64,000 nucleotides of DNA from Burkholderiales bacterium Ga0077547. GTDB lineage: Bacteria > Pseudomonadota > Gammaproteobacteria > Burkholderiales > Burkholderiaceae_C. The DNA lies in assembly GCA_001464195.1 (NCBI GenBank), contig LNEY01000032.1:1-64000 (forward strand). The letters are read 5' to 3'. Below, in pieces: positions 16,933 to 25,944 of this stretch (within the stretch, counting starts at the first letter, position 1; each line of letters starts with the position of its first letter). The notes below the pieces were generated by a model. That model worked only from the letters and a program-made list of their open reading frames with translations, had not been told where the DNA came from and did no database searches. The position numbers and the translations under genes were made by a program.

Positions 16933-18060
16933 CTACTTTCCTGCCTTGAAGGCCGTGAACACCCGTGTCTGAACACGCCGAATCGGCTGCGGCACGCTGT
17001 CGGGCGCGGTCATGATTTTCTTGTCGGCGTCGCTCAGGAAGATGGTGGTGTTCTCGGCCACGTCTTTCTTGACGAACTTCAGCGACGCGGCATTCGGGTT
17101 CGCATAGAACACCTTGTTCGTCAGCGAGGCATGCACCTCAGGACGCAGGATGTAGTTGATGAACAGGTGCGCGTTCTCGACGTTCTTGGCATCCTTGGGG
17201 ATGGCCATCGTGTCGAAGAACAGGGTCGAGCCGCCCTTCGGCACCAAGGCCAGGATCTCGAACTTCGACTTCGCTTCGATCGCACGGGCGCGGGCGATGT
17301 TGATGTCGCCCGAGTAACCCATCACCGCGCACACCGAGCCCGAGGCCAGGTCGTTGATGTAGCCCGATGACGAGAAGCGCGTCACGTACGGGCGCGCGGC
17401 CTTCAGGACCGCGGCCGCGGCGTCGTAGTCGGCCTTTTCCTTGCTGAACGGCGGCTTGCCGGCGTACAGCATTGCAATGGGCAGCACTTCGGAGGCCGAG
17501 TCGAGGAAGTTGACGCCGCAGCTCTTCAGCTTGCTCGCGTACTTGGGGTCGAACAGCAGGCTCCAGGCGTTGTCGGGCATGGGCAGGTCACCCAGCGCGG
17601 CCTTGACCTTGGTGGCGTTGATGCCGACCGCGATGTAGCCCCACAGCCAGTCGACCAGGTGCTCATTGCCCGGGTCGACCTTGGCCAGTTGTTCCAGCAG
17701 TCCCTTGTCGAGGTTGCCCCAGTTGGTGAGCTTGCTGCGATCGAGTTTTTGCAGCAGACCGCCTTCGATCTGCATCTTCGCGAAGTGCGCGCCGGGCACG
17801 ACGATGTCGTAGCCCGTCTTGCCCGCAACCAGCTTCGCGTGCAGCACCTCGTTGTTGTCGTAGTTGTCGTAGTTGACCTTGATGCCGGTCTCTTTCTCGA
17901 AGTTCTTGATCGTGTCGTCGGCGATGTAGTCCGACCAGTTGTAGATGTTCAGGACCTTGGGTTCGGCGGCGTGCGCGCTGTTGAGGCCGGCCAGGCCGCA
18001 CAGACCAACCAGGGCGAGGCTGAGCGCTTGAAGGCGACGGAGGGGAGAATGACGGCGCAT
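16933..18060 (-). CDS. Putrescine/spermidine ABC transporter substrate-binding protein
   Basis: A 375-residue periplasmic polyamine-binding protein of the PotF/PotD family. A Sec signal peptide (LSLALVGLCGLAGLNSAHA) is followed by KVLNIYNWSDYIADDTIKNFEKE, the hallmark start of mature PotF. Other family blocks are GYDIVVPGAHFAKMQ, WGYIAVGINATKV, CGVNFLDSASEVLP and GDINIARARAIE. The size is standard. AAGGA lies before the ATG. No permease or ATPase genes adjoin, so it works with transport components encoded elsewhere. Ligand specificity (putrescine rather than spermidine) is inferred from overall resemblance to PotF. Confidence 0.92.
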   Translation of the reverse strand: MRRHSPLRRLQALSLALVGLCGLAGLNSAHAAEPKVLNIYNWSDYIADDTIKNFEKETGIKVNYDNYDNNEVLHAKLVAGKTGYDIVVPGAHFAKMQIEGGLLQKLDRSKLTNWGNLDKGLLEQLAKVDPGNEHLVDWLWGYIAVGINATKVKAALGDLPMPDNAWSLLFDPKYASKLKSCGVNFLDSASEVLPIAMLYAGKPPFSKEKADYDAAAAVLKAARPYVTRFSSSGYINDLASGSVCAVMGYSGDINIARARAIEAKSKFEILALVPKGGSTLFFDTMAIPKDAKNVENAHLFINYILRPEVHASLTNKVFYANPNAASLKFVKKDVAENTTIFLSDADKKIMTAPDSVPQPIRRVQTRVFTAFKAGK

Positions 18061-18270
18061 GGCGGTGTGATCCTTGTCGTGTCAGGTTGCGATCGAGGGT
18101 GGCGGTGGTGGGCGCGAGAGCCCCATAGCAGGTTCCGAGCCGCCTTCGCGGCGCCGGCATTCTGTACGAGAACCGCGGTAACGAATCGGCGTGTGGTTTC
18201 GATGACCCGCTCTGTCGGCTACGCTTGTGGGGCGTCGCGAATTCACCCGACCGCACCCAAGGAGCTCCTG

Positions 18271-18636
18271 ATGCCTCGCCTCGTGCTCGATGACACCCGC
18301 CTGCATCCCGCCATCCGGGACACCGTTGACCACCTGCACCTCGAGGTGGTGCACAACGTGCAGGCCGCCTCGATGTCGAATGCGGTGCTGGTGGTGGGCA
18401 TGGCCGGCAACCCGTTCTGCAAGCGGGCGCGCAAGGCGCTCGACGCTGCGGCGGTGTCTCACCACTACCTGGAGTACGGCAGCTACCTCAGCCGCTGGCG
18501 CGAGCGGCTCGCACTGAAGATGTGGTCGGGCTGGCCGACCTTTCCGATGGTGTTCGTCAGGGGCTCGCTGATCGGCGGCGCCGACAACCTCGCCAAGCTG
18601 ATTGCAACGGGCGAATTGAAGCGGCTGCTCGCTTGA
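18271..18636 (+). CDS. Monothiol glutaredoxin-like protein
   Basis: A 121-residue thioredoxin-fold protein. After a 35-residue N-terminal extension comes the strand AVLVVGMAGNPFCKRARKAL, with a single active-site Cys50 (C-x-x-A, so monothiol). The cis-Pro loop is WPTFPMVFVRG, and the glutathione-binding SLIGGADNL is at the C-terminus. It probably binds glutathione or an Fe-S cluster in the cytoplasm. AAGGAG is placed before ATG 18271. Its TGA overlaps the TTG start of the next gene, making it the first member of a four-gene coupled series with a secreted hydrolase and an ABC exporter. Confidence 0.85.
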   Translation: MPRLVLDDTRLHPAIRDTVDHLHLEVVHNVQAASMSNAVLVVGMAGNPFCKRARKALDAAAVSHHYLEYGSYLSRWRERLALKMWSGWPTFPMVFVRGSLIGGADNLAKLIATGELKRLLA

Positions 18637-20174
18637 AGCTGACTGGGGTGCGCCCTGCGGCAGCGTTCGCCCTGTGGGCGACGTTGTGGACGCCAGCGCT
18701 GTGGGCGCAGACCCCTGAGGCGACCGCGCCGTGCCGCGTGGCGGGCGTGGCCCATGAGGTGCGCTGTGGTGTGGTGCAGCGCCCGCTCGATCCTGGGCAG
18801 CCCAACGGGCCACAGATCGACATCCACTTCATGGTGGTGCCTGCCGTGGCGCGCCGTCGGCTGCCCGACCCGGTGTTTCTGCTGGCCGGGGGGCCAGGGC
18901 AGAGCGCGATCGCGCTGGCGCCGGCGGTGCTGCCGCTCTTTGCCCGGCTGAACAACCGACGCGACATCGTCTTCGTCGACCAGCGCGGCACCGGTCGCTC
19001 GGCGCCGCTCGAATGCGAAGATCGCCCGCATGCATCGCTGGCCGAGGCGGTCGGCGTCGACGCGCAGGCGGAGAGGCTGCAGGTCTGTTTGACCCGCCTG
19101 GCGGCCGTCGCCCCGCTGCGCTCGACCGATGACCTGCGGTTCTTCACCACGACGATCGCGATGCAGGATCTCGACGCGGTGCGCGCCCAGCTGGGTGCGG
19201 AGCGCATCAACCTGGTCGGCGCCTCTTACGGCACCCGTGCGGCGCTGGAATACGCCCGGCTGTACCCGCAGCATTTGCGCCGCAGCGTGCTCGACGGTGT
19301 CGCGCCGCCGGACATGGTTCTACCGGTCAGCGGGGGCATCGACACCCAGGCCGCGTTCGACGCGATGCTGAGCGATTGCGAGCGCAGCCCGGCCTGCCAG
19401 CGTGCGCACCCGACGCTGCGTGCCGAGTGGCTGGCGCTGTTGGCCAGCCTGCCGAAGCCGGTCAGTGCCATCCACCCGCGGACAGGCCAGCGCGAGAACT
19501 TCATCCTCGACACCGAACGGGTGCTGGGTGCGGTGCGCGGGCCGCTGTATGCGCCGTCGCTCGCGGCCGGGCTGCCGCAGGCGATCAGCGAGGCAGCGCG
19601 AGGGCGCTACGAGCCGCTGCTGGGTCTGGCCGAAGCGCTGAGCCGCCGACGCAGCGGCACGCTGGCGATGGGCATGCATTTCAGCGTGCTGTGCGCGGAG
19701 GACGGCCCGCAGCTTGGGCGCGCCAAGCTGGATGGGACGGCGAGTGCCAGCCGCGCCACACCGGACACGCCGTTCATCGATCAGGCGGGGCAGCTGTACC
19801 GGCGTGCCTGTGCCTTCTGGCCGCGGGGCGCCGTGCCCGAGGCGTTCTACAAGATCCCGCCGGCGTCGTCGGCGACGCTGCTGCTCAGCGGCGGACTCGA
19901 CCCGGCCACCCCACCGCGCCATGCCGACCGGGCCGCGCGCGCGCTCGGGGCGAAAGCGCGGCAGATCACGGTCGCAAACGCCGGCCACGGGCTGATGGGC
20001 ATGGGATGCGTGCGCGATGTGATGTTCCGTTTCGTCAATGCAGCGGATGACGCCGCCGCGCTGGCCATCGATGCGTCGTGCTTGACGGGCATCCCGCGGC
20101 CACCGGCGTTTGAACCGGTGACCGTTGCGCCGGCGGGCCCAGAGACCGCCGTCGCCGGGAAGGACGGCCGGTGA
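18633..20174 (+). CDS. Secreted alpha/beta hydrolase with TAP-like C-terminal domain
   Basis: A 513-residue S33-type hydrolase or aminopeptidase. An N-terminal signal peptide (AFALWATLWTPALWAQ) predicts export. The oxyanion region is FLLAGGPGQSAIA, DQRGTGRSAPLEC follows, and the nucleophile elbow is VGASYGTRAALEYA (Ser in G-x-S-x-G). The C-terminal TAP-like part carries LLLSGGLDPATPP (catalytic Asp) and VANAGHGLMGMGC (catalytic His). Relatives are tripeptidyl aminopeptidases and proline iminopeptidases. The start TTG 18633 overlaps the glutaredoxin stop; GTG 18648 is a reasonable alternative. It overlaps natA by 4 bases at its end, so a link to peptide or antibiotic handling by that transporter is plausible but unproven. 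Confidence 0.85.
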   Translation: MKLTGVRPAAAFALWATLWTPALWAQTPEATAPCRVAGVAHEVRCGVVQRPLDPGQPNGPQIDIHFMVVPAVARRRLPDPVFLLAGGPGQSAIALAPAVLPLFARLNNRRDIVFVDQRGTGRSAPLECEDRPHASLAEAVGVDAQAERLQVCLTRLAAVAPLRSTDDLRFFTTTIAMQDLDAVRAQLGAERINLVGASYGTRAALEYARLYPQHLRRSVLDGVAPPDMVLPVSGGIDTQAAFDAMLSDCERSPACQRAHPTLRAEWLALLASLPKPVSAIHPRTGQRENFILDTERVLGAVRGPLYAPSLAAGLPQAISEAARGRYEPLLGLAEALSRRRSGTLAMGMHFSVLCAEDGPQLGRAKLDGTASASRATPDTPFIDQAGQLYRRACAFWPRGAVPEAFYKIPPASSATLLLSGGLDPATPPRHADRAARALGAKARQITVANAGHGLMGMGCVRDVMFRFVNAADDAAALAIDASCLTGIPRPPAFEPVTVAPAGPETAVAGKDGR

Positions 20175-20986
20175 TCGCCGTCGACGGCCTGGCCAAGCGC
20201 TTCGCGCCGCCGGCGCGTGGCCTGCGGGAGATCCTGGCGCGCAAGGCGACTCCCGCTGGCGTGCTGGCGGTCGAGAACGTCAGCTTCACCGCGGCCGATG
20301 GCCGCATCACCGGCCTGCTGGGCCCCAACGGCGCGGGAAAGACCACCACCTTGCGGATGCTGGCGGGGCTGATCGCGCCCGATGCGGGCCGCATGGCGGT
20401 GGACGGTATCGATGTGGCAAGTCGTCCGCGCGAGGCACTGGCGCGCATGGGTGTGCTCAGCGATGCGCGCGGGTTGTACCCGCGGCTCACGGCGCGCGAA
20501 AACATCGTCTATTACGGGGCTTTGCAGGGCCTCGGTCGCGAGCAGGCCGAGGCCCGGGCTGGTGTACTGGCCGAGATGCTGGGCTTCAAGCCGCTGCTCG
20601 ATCGCCGCACCGAAGGCTTCAGCCAGGGCGAGCGGATGAAGATTGCCCTGGCCCGCGCGCTGGTGCATGACCCGGCCCACATCGTGCTGGACGAGCCCAC
20701 CAACGGGCTCGATGTGACCGCCACGCGCAGTCTGCGGGAGTCGCTGCGGTACTTGCGTACCGCCGAGGGCGGTGGCAAGTGCATCGTGTTCTCGACCCAC
20801 ATCATGCAGGAGGTCGAGCGGCTGTGCGATCGCGTGGTGGTGGTGTCGGGCGGTCGCAGCGTCGCCTCGGGGACCGTGGACGAACTGCTGGCCCAGACCG
20901 GGCAGAGCGATTTCGAAGAAGCCTTTGTGCGCCTGGCCTTTGAGGCCACCGCCCGGCGCCAGTCGCAAGGAGCGGATTCCGCATGA
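20171..20986 (+). CDS. ABC exporter ATP-binding protein, NatA-like
   Basis: A 271-residue ATPase of the ABC-2 exporter class. Walker A is GPNGAGKTTT, the signature loop is FSQGERMK (a variant of LSGGQ), and Walker B is HIVLDEPTNGLD, followed by the H-loop in FSTHIMQE. The N-terminal insertion (FAPPARGLREILARKATPAG) resembles NatA and other Na+ exporter ATPases. GTG 20171 overlaps the hydrolase stop and its own stop overlaps the permease start (ATGA), so ATPase and permease are made together. The substrate may be Na+ or a peptide-like compound; sequence alone does not decide. Confidence 0.92.
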   Translation: MIAVDGLAKRFAPPARGLREILARKATPAGVLAVENVSFTAADGRITGLLGPNGAGKTTTLRMLAGLIAPDAGRMAVDGIDVASRPREALARMGVLSDARGLYPRLTARENIVYYGALQGLGREQAEARAGVLAEMLGFKPLLDRRTEGFSQGERMKIALARALVHDPAHIVLDEPTNGLDVTATRSLRESLRYLRTAEGGGKCIVFSTHIMQEVERLCDRVVVVSGGRSVASGTVDELLAQTGQSDFEEAFVRLAFEATARRQSQGADSA

Positions 20987-22155
20987 GCACCACCCGCGCG
21001 GCCTGGGCTGTCTACGTGAAGGAAGTGGTCGATGCCTTGCGCGATCGCCGCACCTTGATGGTCGTGCTCTTCAGCAGCGTGCTGATGGGCCCCTTGCTGC
21101 TGGTCGCGCTGTCGGCACTGCTGGCCAGTTTCGAGGCCGGCGCCGAAAGCCGTGTCGTGTACGTCGATGGGGCAGAACACGCGCCGGGCCTGGTCAACTT
21201 TCTGCAGCGCCAGACGCGCATCGTCAAGGCACCGCCGGCAGATTACGAGGCGAAGCTCCGCGTGCGGAAGTGGTCCGACCCGGTGTTGGTGGTGCCCGAT
21301 GGCTTTGAAGCGGCGGTGTTGCGCGGCGACGTGCCGGCGATCGAGGTGGTCAGCGACAGCGGCAATGCGCAGGCGCAGGCCGGCGCGACCCGGGCGCAGC
21401 GGCTGCTGGCGGCCTATGCGCAGGAACGAACGACGCTCACACTCGCCCTGCGAGGTGTGGCCATCGAGGCATTGGAGCCGTTCGAGGTGCATGAGCGCGA
21501 TCTGGCCAGCGCACGCACCCGTGCCGCCCAGATCACCGGCATGTTGCCGTTTTTCGTGATCATGGCCGTGCTCTACGGCGCCTTGAATGCGGCACTGGAC
21601 ACCACGGCCGGTGAGCGCGAGCGGGGCTCGCTGGAACCGCTGCTGATGAACCCGGCGCGGCGCAGCGCCATCGTGCTGGGCAAGTGGGGCGCGGTGGCCA
21701 GCGTGGCGGTGCTGATCGCCACCTTGAGCTGCTTCAGCTTCATTCCGGCGCAGTGGTGGCTGCGCAGCGACACCCTGCAGGCCATGTTCCAGTACGGCTG
21801 GCCGGAGGCGGTGGCGTTTCTGGCGCTGCTGGTGCCCTTTGCGGCGGCGATGTCGGCGCTGCTGATGGCGATCGCGATCCGCTGCAAAAGCTTCAAGGAA
21901 GCCCAGGCCAGCAGCACCGTGGTGCTGGCGGCGGTGTCGCTGCTCCCGCTGGTGTCGGTGTTCGACCAGCGCGGCGAGTCTCCCTGGCACCTGTGGCTGC
22001 CCGCCTTGGCGCAATCAACGCTGATGGCGCGCGTGCTCAAGGGCGAGTCCATGGGCGCCGCTGATCTCGCGGCGCCCCTCGTGGTGTGCGTGGTTCTGAC
22101 GTCGGGGTGCCTGCTCTGGGTGGCGCGCCGCTTGAACGACGCTGCCGTGCGCTGA
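20983..22155 (+). CDS. ABC exporter permease, NatB-like
   Basis: A 390-residue ABC-2 permease with the layout of NatB. One transmembrane helix near the N-terminus (LMVVLFSSVLMGPLLLVAL) is followed by a large extracytoplasmic domain (about residues 50-185). Further hydrophobic segments come after residue 190 (MLPFFVIMAVLYGAL, VASVAVLIATLSCF, AVAFLALLVPFAAAM, STVVLAAVSLLPLVSV). The ATPase-coupling block DTTAGERERGSLEPLLMNP is typical of this family. It overlaps natA by ATGA. Last gene of the coupled series starting at the glutaredoxin. Confidence 0.9.
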   Translation: MSTTRAAWAVYVKEVVDALRDRRTLMVVLFSSVLMGPLLLVALSALLASFEAGAESRVVYVDGAEHAPGLVNFLQRQTRIVKAPPADYEAKLRVRKWSDPVLVVPDGFEAAVLRGDVPAIEVVSDSGNAQAQAGATRAQRLLAAYAQERTTLTLALRGVAIEALEPFEVHERDLASARTRAAQITGMLPFFVIMAVLYGALNAALDTTAGERERGSLEPLLMNPARRSAIVLGKWGAVASVAVLIATLSCFSFIPAQWWLRSDTLQAMFQYGWPEAVAFLALLVPFAAAMSALLMAIAIRCKSFKEAQASSTVVLAAVSLLPLVSVFDQRGESPWHLWLPALAQSTLMARVLKGESMGAADLAAPLVVCVVLTSGCLLWVARRLNDAAVR

Positions 22156-22194
22156 ACGGCGCTGCTGCCTGGCACCTCAAGGCTTCGACACGGC

Positions 22195-22680
22195 ATGATC
22201 GGACCGATGCTGACCGCGACCCCTCCCTGCGCCCGGTGGCGCTGCTGCCGCTTCGATGAGCTCGGCGTGCGTGAACTGCAATACATCTACATGGCGCGAC
22301 AGCAGGTGTTTTGCGTCGAGCAGCAGTGCGCCTATCTCGATGTGGACGGCCGGGACGAAGCGGCGTGGCACCTGGCCGCTTGGTCGAATGAGCAGCACAT
22401 GCCGCTGGCGTACGCTCGCATCCTGGCCCCGGGCGTGAAGTACAGCGAACCGGCGATCGGGCGCGTGCTGACCTTCGGTGCGGGCCGTGGCGTCGGGCTC
22501 GGAAGGGCGCTGGTACGCAAGGCGGTCGCCCAGGCGGAGGCCGAGTATCCCGGGCTGGGGATTCGCCTGTCCGCGCAAAGTCATTTGCAAGATTTCTACC
22601 GCGCCGAAGGGTTTCGGCCTGTGGGTGAGGTCTACCTGGATGTGGGCATTCCGCACATAGACATGTGCCGGTCCGGCTGA
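22195..22680 (+). CDS. ElaA-like GNAT N-acetyltransferase
   Basis: A 161-residue GNAT protein of the ElaA group. The N-terminal signature ARQQVFCVEQQCAYLDVDGRDE matches ElaA (R-x-x-VF-VEQ-C-Y-x-D-DG-D). The acetyl-CoA binding loop is RGVGLGRALVRKAV. It ends with the FYRAEGF turn and EVYLDVGIPHIDM. It uses acetyl-CoA to acetylate an unknown substrate. ATG 22195 or ATG 22207 could be the start. It follows natB by 39 bp and may share its transcript. Confidence 0.88.
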   Translation: MIGPMLTATPPCARWRCCRFDELGVRELQYIYMARQQVFCVEQQCAYLDVDGRDEAAWHLAAWSNEQHMPLAYARILAPGVKYSEPAIGRVLTFGAGRGVGLGRALVRKAVAQAEAEYPGLGIRLSAQSHLQDFYRAEGFRPVGEVYLDVGIPHIDMCRSG

Positions 22681-22742
22681 CCCGCACGCAGCCGGGTGAT
22701 CGGCCGGTGAACGATTGATCGGTGTGGCCGTCAGTGCGCCCG

Positions 22743-23108
22743 TCACGGTGCAGTGTTGCGATCGAGCGCGGTGAGCCACGCGATGGCGTGTTCTCGCGTC
22801 TCACCGCACATATCGGCGCTCGGTCTCAGCGATGCGCACACCGCCGGCCGCTGCGGCGAGCCAAACAGCGCGCAGCGCAGGTCGGCCGTCAGCTGGATGC
22901 ACGCAACGCCGGCGGCTTTGCCGAGGCCGTTGAGGAAAGGCATGCCCGGAATCGGGCTTGAAATCGAGGGCGCCGTGCAGCAGGCGCCGCAACCAGGCCG
23001 GCAGACTGCCGGAGCCGCGGGCTGCAGGTCTTGAGCGTGCAAATCGGTGTCGGGGCGCGGCATGGGTGGCGGGGTGTCCAAGGCGTGCTGGCAGCAGGGT
23101 GACTTCAC
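22743..23108 (-). CDS. YkgJ-family cysteine cluster protein
   Basis: A small cysteine-rich protein (121 residues from GTG 23108; 106 from ATG 23063). Typical features are [22 protein letters not shown] and the later Cys pair in [14 protein letters not shown], followed by DMCG. These are the cysteines of the YkgJ (UPF0153) metal-binding cluster, probably Zn or Fe-S. The role is unknown. The start is uncertain because neither candidate has an ideal ribosome site; AGGGAG is 9 bases before the GTG. It runs divergently from mnmG and its start region overlaps the mnmG promoter. Confidence 0.82.
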   Translation of the reverse strand: MKSPCCQHALDTPPPMPRPDTDLHAQDLQPAAPAVCRPGCGACCTAPSISSPIPGMPFLNGLGKAAGVACIQLTADLRCALFGSPQRPAVCASLRPSADMCGETREHAIAWLTALDRNTAP

Positions 23109-23127
23109 GCGGGGTGCTCCCTACAAT
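23099..23127 (+). promoter_or_regulatory. Candidate sigma-70 promoter of mnmG
   Basis: GTGACT (23099-23104) and TACAAT (23122-23127) are separated by exactly 17 bp, 30 bp before the mnmG start. The -10 is close to consensus and the -35 keeps TGAC. Confidence 0.55.
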
Positions 23128-23156
23128 CGCGGATTGCTCAAAAAACAGGCAGCGCC

Positions 23157-25139
23157 ATGTGGTTCCCGCAAGTCTTCGACGTCATTGTGATCGGTGGTGG
23201 CCATGCCGGCACCGAGGCGGCGCTGGCGTCGGCGCGGCTGGGCTGCACCACGCTGCTGCTGACGCACAACATCGAGACGCTGGGGCAGATGAGCTGCAAC
23301 CCCTCGATCGGCGGCATAGGCAAGGGACATCTGGTCAAGGAGATCGATGCGCTGGGCGGTGCGATGGCGGCCGCCACCGACGAGGCAGGCATCCAGTTCC
23401 GCATCCTGAATGGCTCGAAGGGCCCTGCGGTACGCGCCACCCGCGCCCAGGCCGATCGCGTGCTGTACCGCGCGGCCATTCGGAAACGCCTGGAGAATCA
23501 GCCCAACCTCTGGCTGTTTCAGGGGGCCTGCGATGATTTGATTGTTGAAGGTGAAGCGGTGGCGGGCGTTGTCACGCAAGTGGGCGTTCGCTTCAGATCC
23601 AAGGCGGTGGTGCTGACGGCCGGCACGTTCCTGAACGGCAAGGTGCATGTGGGCCTGGATCACTACGCGGCAGGGCGCGCCGGCGACCCGCCGGCGATCA
23701 CCTTGTCGTCGAGACTGAAGGAGTTGAAGCTGCCGCAGGGCCGCTTGAAAACCGGCACACCGCCGCGCATCGATGGCCGCAGCATCGACTTCAGCCGGCT
23801 GACGCCACAGCATGGTGACGGTGTTGCGGGGCCCGATGGGGCTGCGCCTGAGACACCGATGCCGGTGTTCAGTTACCTCGGCGATGCTTCACAGCACCCG
23901 CAGCAAGTGCCCTGCTGGATCACCTATACCAACGAGCGCACGCACGACATCATCCGCTCGGGCTTCGACCGCAGCCCGATGTTCACCGGCGTGATCGAGG
24001 GTGTCGGGCCGCGCTATTGCCCGAGCATCGAAGACAAGGTCAATCGCTTCGCCGACAAGACCTCGCACCAGATCTACCTGGAGCCCGAAGGCCTGACAAC
24101 CCACGAGTTCTACCCGAACGGTATCTCGACGTCACTGCCGTTCGACATCCAGCTCGCCGCAGTCCATTCGATGCTCGGCCTGGAGCGGGCGCACATCCTG
24201 CGACCGGGCTATGCGATCGAGTACGACTACTTCGACCCGCGCGCGCTGAAGGCCAGTTTCGAGACCAAATCGATCCGCGGCCTGTTCTTCGCCGGTCAGA
24301 TCAACGGCACCACCGGCTACGAAGAAGCGGCTGCGCAGGGCCTGTTCGCCGGCTTGAACGCCGCCCTGCAGGTGCGCGACCAACCCGCCTGGACGCCCGG
24401 CCGCGACGAAGCCTATCTGGGTGTGCTGGTCGATGACTTGATCACCAAGGGCGTGACCGAGCCGTACCGCATGTTCACCAGTCGTGCCGAGTTCCGGCTG
24501 CAGCTGCGCGAGGACAACGCCGATGCCCGGCTCACCGAACACGGCCGTCGGCTGGGCCTGGTCGACGATGTCCGCTGGGCGGCGTTCAGTCGCAAACGCG
24601 ACGCGGTTTCACGTGAAACACAGCGCCTGAAGGCGACATGGGTTCGCCCCCAAACACTGCCCGCTGGCGATGCCGAGCGCCTGCTCGGCAAGCCGCTGGA
24701 GCACGAATACAGCCTGATCGACCTGCTGCGCCGCCCCGAGGTCAACCACGATGTGCTGAGCGCTGTGGCCTCCATCGCCTGCCGGGATGCCGTCGTTTCA
24801 CGTGAAACCTTGCGCGCAGAGTTGGGTGCGGCATTGGCGGACGCGGTGATCGAGCAGGTCGAGATCAGTGCCAAGTATGCCGGCTACATCGTCAAGCAGA
24901 ACGACGAGGTGGAGCGGGTGGCGCGCTATGAACATCTGACGCTGCCAGCCGACTTGGACTACGCGCAGGTCTCGGCGCTCAGTTTCGAGGTGCGTCAGAC
25001 GTTGAGCCGACATCGGCCGGAAACCCTGGGGCAGGCGTCGCGGATCTCGGGCATCACGCCCGCGGCCGTGTCCTTGTTGCTGGTGCACCTGAAGAAGGGG
25101 CGGTTTGCCGGGTTTGCCGATCTGGCCCATGCCGCCTGA
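23157..25139 (+). CDS. mnmG: tRNA uridine-5-carboxymethylaminomethyl modification enzyme
   Basis: MnmG (GidA) works with MnmE to modify the wobble uridine of certain tRNAs (cmnm5U34), using FAD and methylenetetrahydrofolate. The 660-residue protein shows the FAD dinucleotide fold [20 protein letters not shown] at the N-terminus, then [16 protein letters not shown]. The mid-protein [16 protein letters not shown] and the C-terminal [21 protein letters not shown] are family signatures. Full length. Two parS-like palindromes are embedded in its last third. Its end overlaps the rsmG start by 11 bases. Confidence 0.98.
   Translation: MWFPQVFDVIVIGGGHAGTEAALASARLGCTTLLLTHNIETLGQMSCNPSIGGIGKGHLVKEIDALGGAMAAATDEAGIQFRILNGSKGPAVRATRAQADRVLYRAAIRKRLENQPNLWLFQGACDDLIVEGEAVAGVVTQVGVRFRSKAVVLTAGTFLNGKVHVGLDHYAAGRAGDPPAITLSSRLKELKLPQGRLKTGTPPRIDGRSIDFSRLTPQHGDGVAGPDGAAPETPMPVFSYLGDASQHPQQVPCWITYTNERTHDIIRSGFDRSPMFTGVIEGVGPRYCPSIEDKVNRFADKTSHQIYLEPEGLTTHEFYPNGISTSLPFDIQLAAVHSMLGLERAHILRPGYAIEYDYFDPRALKASFETKSIRGLFFAGQINGTTGYEEAAAQGLFAGLNAALQVRDQPAWTPGRDEAYLGVLVDDLITKGVTEPYRMFTSRAEFRLQLREDNADARLTEHGRRLGLVDDVRWAAFSRKRDAVSRETQRLKATWVRPQTLPAGDAERLLGKPLEHEYSLIDLLRRPEVNHDVLSAVASIACRDAVVSRETLRAELGAALADAVIEQVEISAKYAGYIVKQNDEVERVARYEHLTLPADLDYAQVSALSFEVRQTLSRHRPETLGQASRISGITPAAVSLLLVHLKKGRFAGFADLAHAA
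24605..24620. promoter_or_regulatory. parS: parS site 1 (inside mnmG)
   Basis: GGTTTCACGTGAAACA contains the perfect 14-bp palindrome GTTTCACGTGAAAC. It differs from the bacterial parS consensus TGTTTCACGTGAAACA only at the first base. It lies 3.8 kb from parB, where ParB is expected to load and slide with CTP. Confidence 0.9.
24794..24809. promoter_or_regulatory. parS: parS site 2 (inside mnmG)
   Basis: CGTTTCACGTGAAACC has the same perfect 14-bp core as site 1, 189 bp downstream of it. Only the outermost base on each side departs from consensus. Confidence 0.88.
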
Positions 25140-25833
25140 GCGCTTGGACCACCCGCTGAGCGGGTCCTTGGCGCAGGTGCTGGATGAACTCGGTTTGCCA
25201 GTGTCCCCGCCGGTGCTTGACGGCTTGCTGACCTACCTCGATCTGCTGCAGCGCTGGAACGGCACCTACAACCTCACGGCAGTGCGTGATCCACAGGACA
25301 TGCTGCGTCAGCATCTGGCCGACTGCCTGACGGTCGTCGCGCCCATGGCGCGTCAGCTCGGCTCAGCCATGGGCAATGCCGATGATCACGCCAACCGTGC
25401 ATGGCGTGTGCTCGATGTGGGCAGCGGCGGCGGACTTCCCGGTGTGGTGCTCGCGCTGATGTTCCCGCGTTGGCAGGTGGTGTGCGTCGACACCGTTGGC
25501 AAGAAGGCGGCGTTCATCCGCCAGGTGGCGGTCGAGCTGGGCTTGCGCAACCTGGGCGCAGAGCATGCTCGCGTCGAGGCGCTGAAGGGGGCGGCGTTTG
25601 ACCTCATCACTTCCCGCGCGTTTGCCTCATTGGGCGACTTCACTCGGCTCAGCCGCGCCGCCCTCAACCCGCAAGGTGTGTGGATGGCGATGAAGGGCAA
25701 GACGCCGATCGACGAGCTGTCCGCGCTGCCCAGTGACATCGAGGTGTTTCACGTGGAACCACTGTCGGTTCCCGGCCTGCATGCCGAACGCTGCCTGGTC
25801 TGGATGCGTCCCCAGGCCTTGAATCAGGCCTGA
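25129..25833 (+). CDS. rsmG: 16S rRNA (guanine-527-N7)-methyltransferase
   Basis: RsmG (GidB) methylates G527 of 16S rRNA; loss gives low-level streptomycin resistance. The 234-residue protein has [17 protein letters not shown] near the N-terminus, SAM motif [18 protein letters not shown] (about residue 88), the acidic [15 protein letters not shown], and the family block [18 protein letters not shown] 25129 overlaps mnmG by 11 bases, the usual mnmG-rsmG arrangement. A third, weaker parS-like site lies near its 3' end. Confidence 0.96.
   Translation: MPPERLDHPLSGSLAQVLDELGLPVSPPVLDGLLTYLDLLQRWNGTYNLTAVRDPQDMLRQHLADCLTVVAPMARQLGSAMGNADDHANRAWRVLDVGSGGGLPGVVLALMFPRWQVVCVDTVGKKAAFIRQVAVELGLRNLGAEHARVEALKGAAFDLITSRAFASLGDFTRLSRAALNPQGVWMAMKGKTPIDELSALPSDIEVFHVEPLSVPGLHAERCLVWMRPQALNQA
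25745..25760. promoter_or_regulatory. parS: parS-like site 3 (inside rsmG)
   Basis: TGTTTCACGTGGAACC keeps the left half of consensus parS exactly and differs at two right-half positions (A to G, A to C). The GGAAC right arm occurs in known parS variants, so weak ParB binding is likely. It is 185 bp before the parA start. Confidence 0.65.
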
Positions 25834-25851
25834 GCCACAAAGCCCGCTTCC

Positions 25852-25857
25852 TATAAT
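25852..25857 (+). promoter_or_regulatory. Candidate -10 box of parA
   Basis: A perfect TATAAT lies 88 bp before the parA ATG, just after the rsmG stop. No good -35 is visible at 16-18 bp, so an activator or extended leader may be involved. Confidence 0.5.
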
Positions 25858-25944
25858 CGGGCACCCATTCGGGGCCGAAAAGAGCGATTTTTGGCCCCGA
25901 GCGACGCCCCCACGACCTCGCTACCGAACCCCTACTACTTCCCC

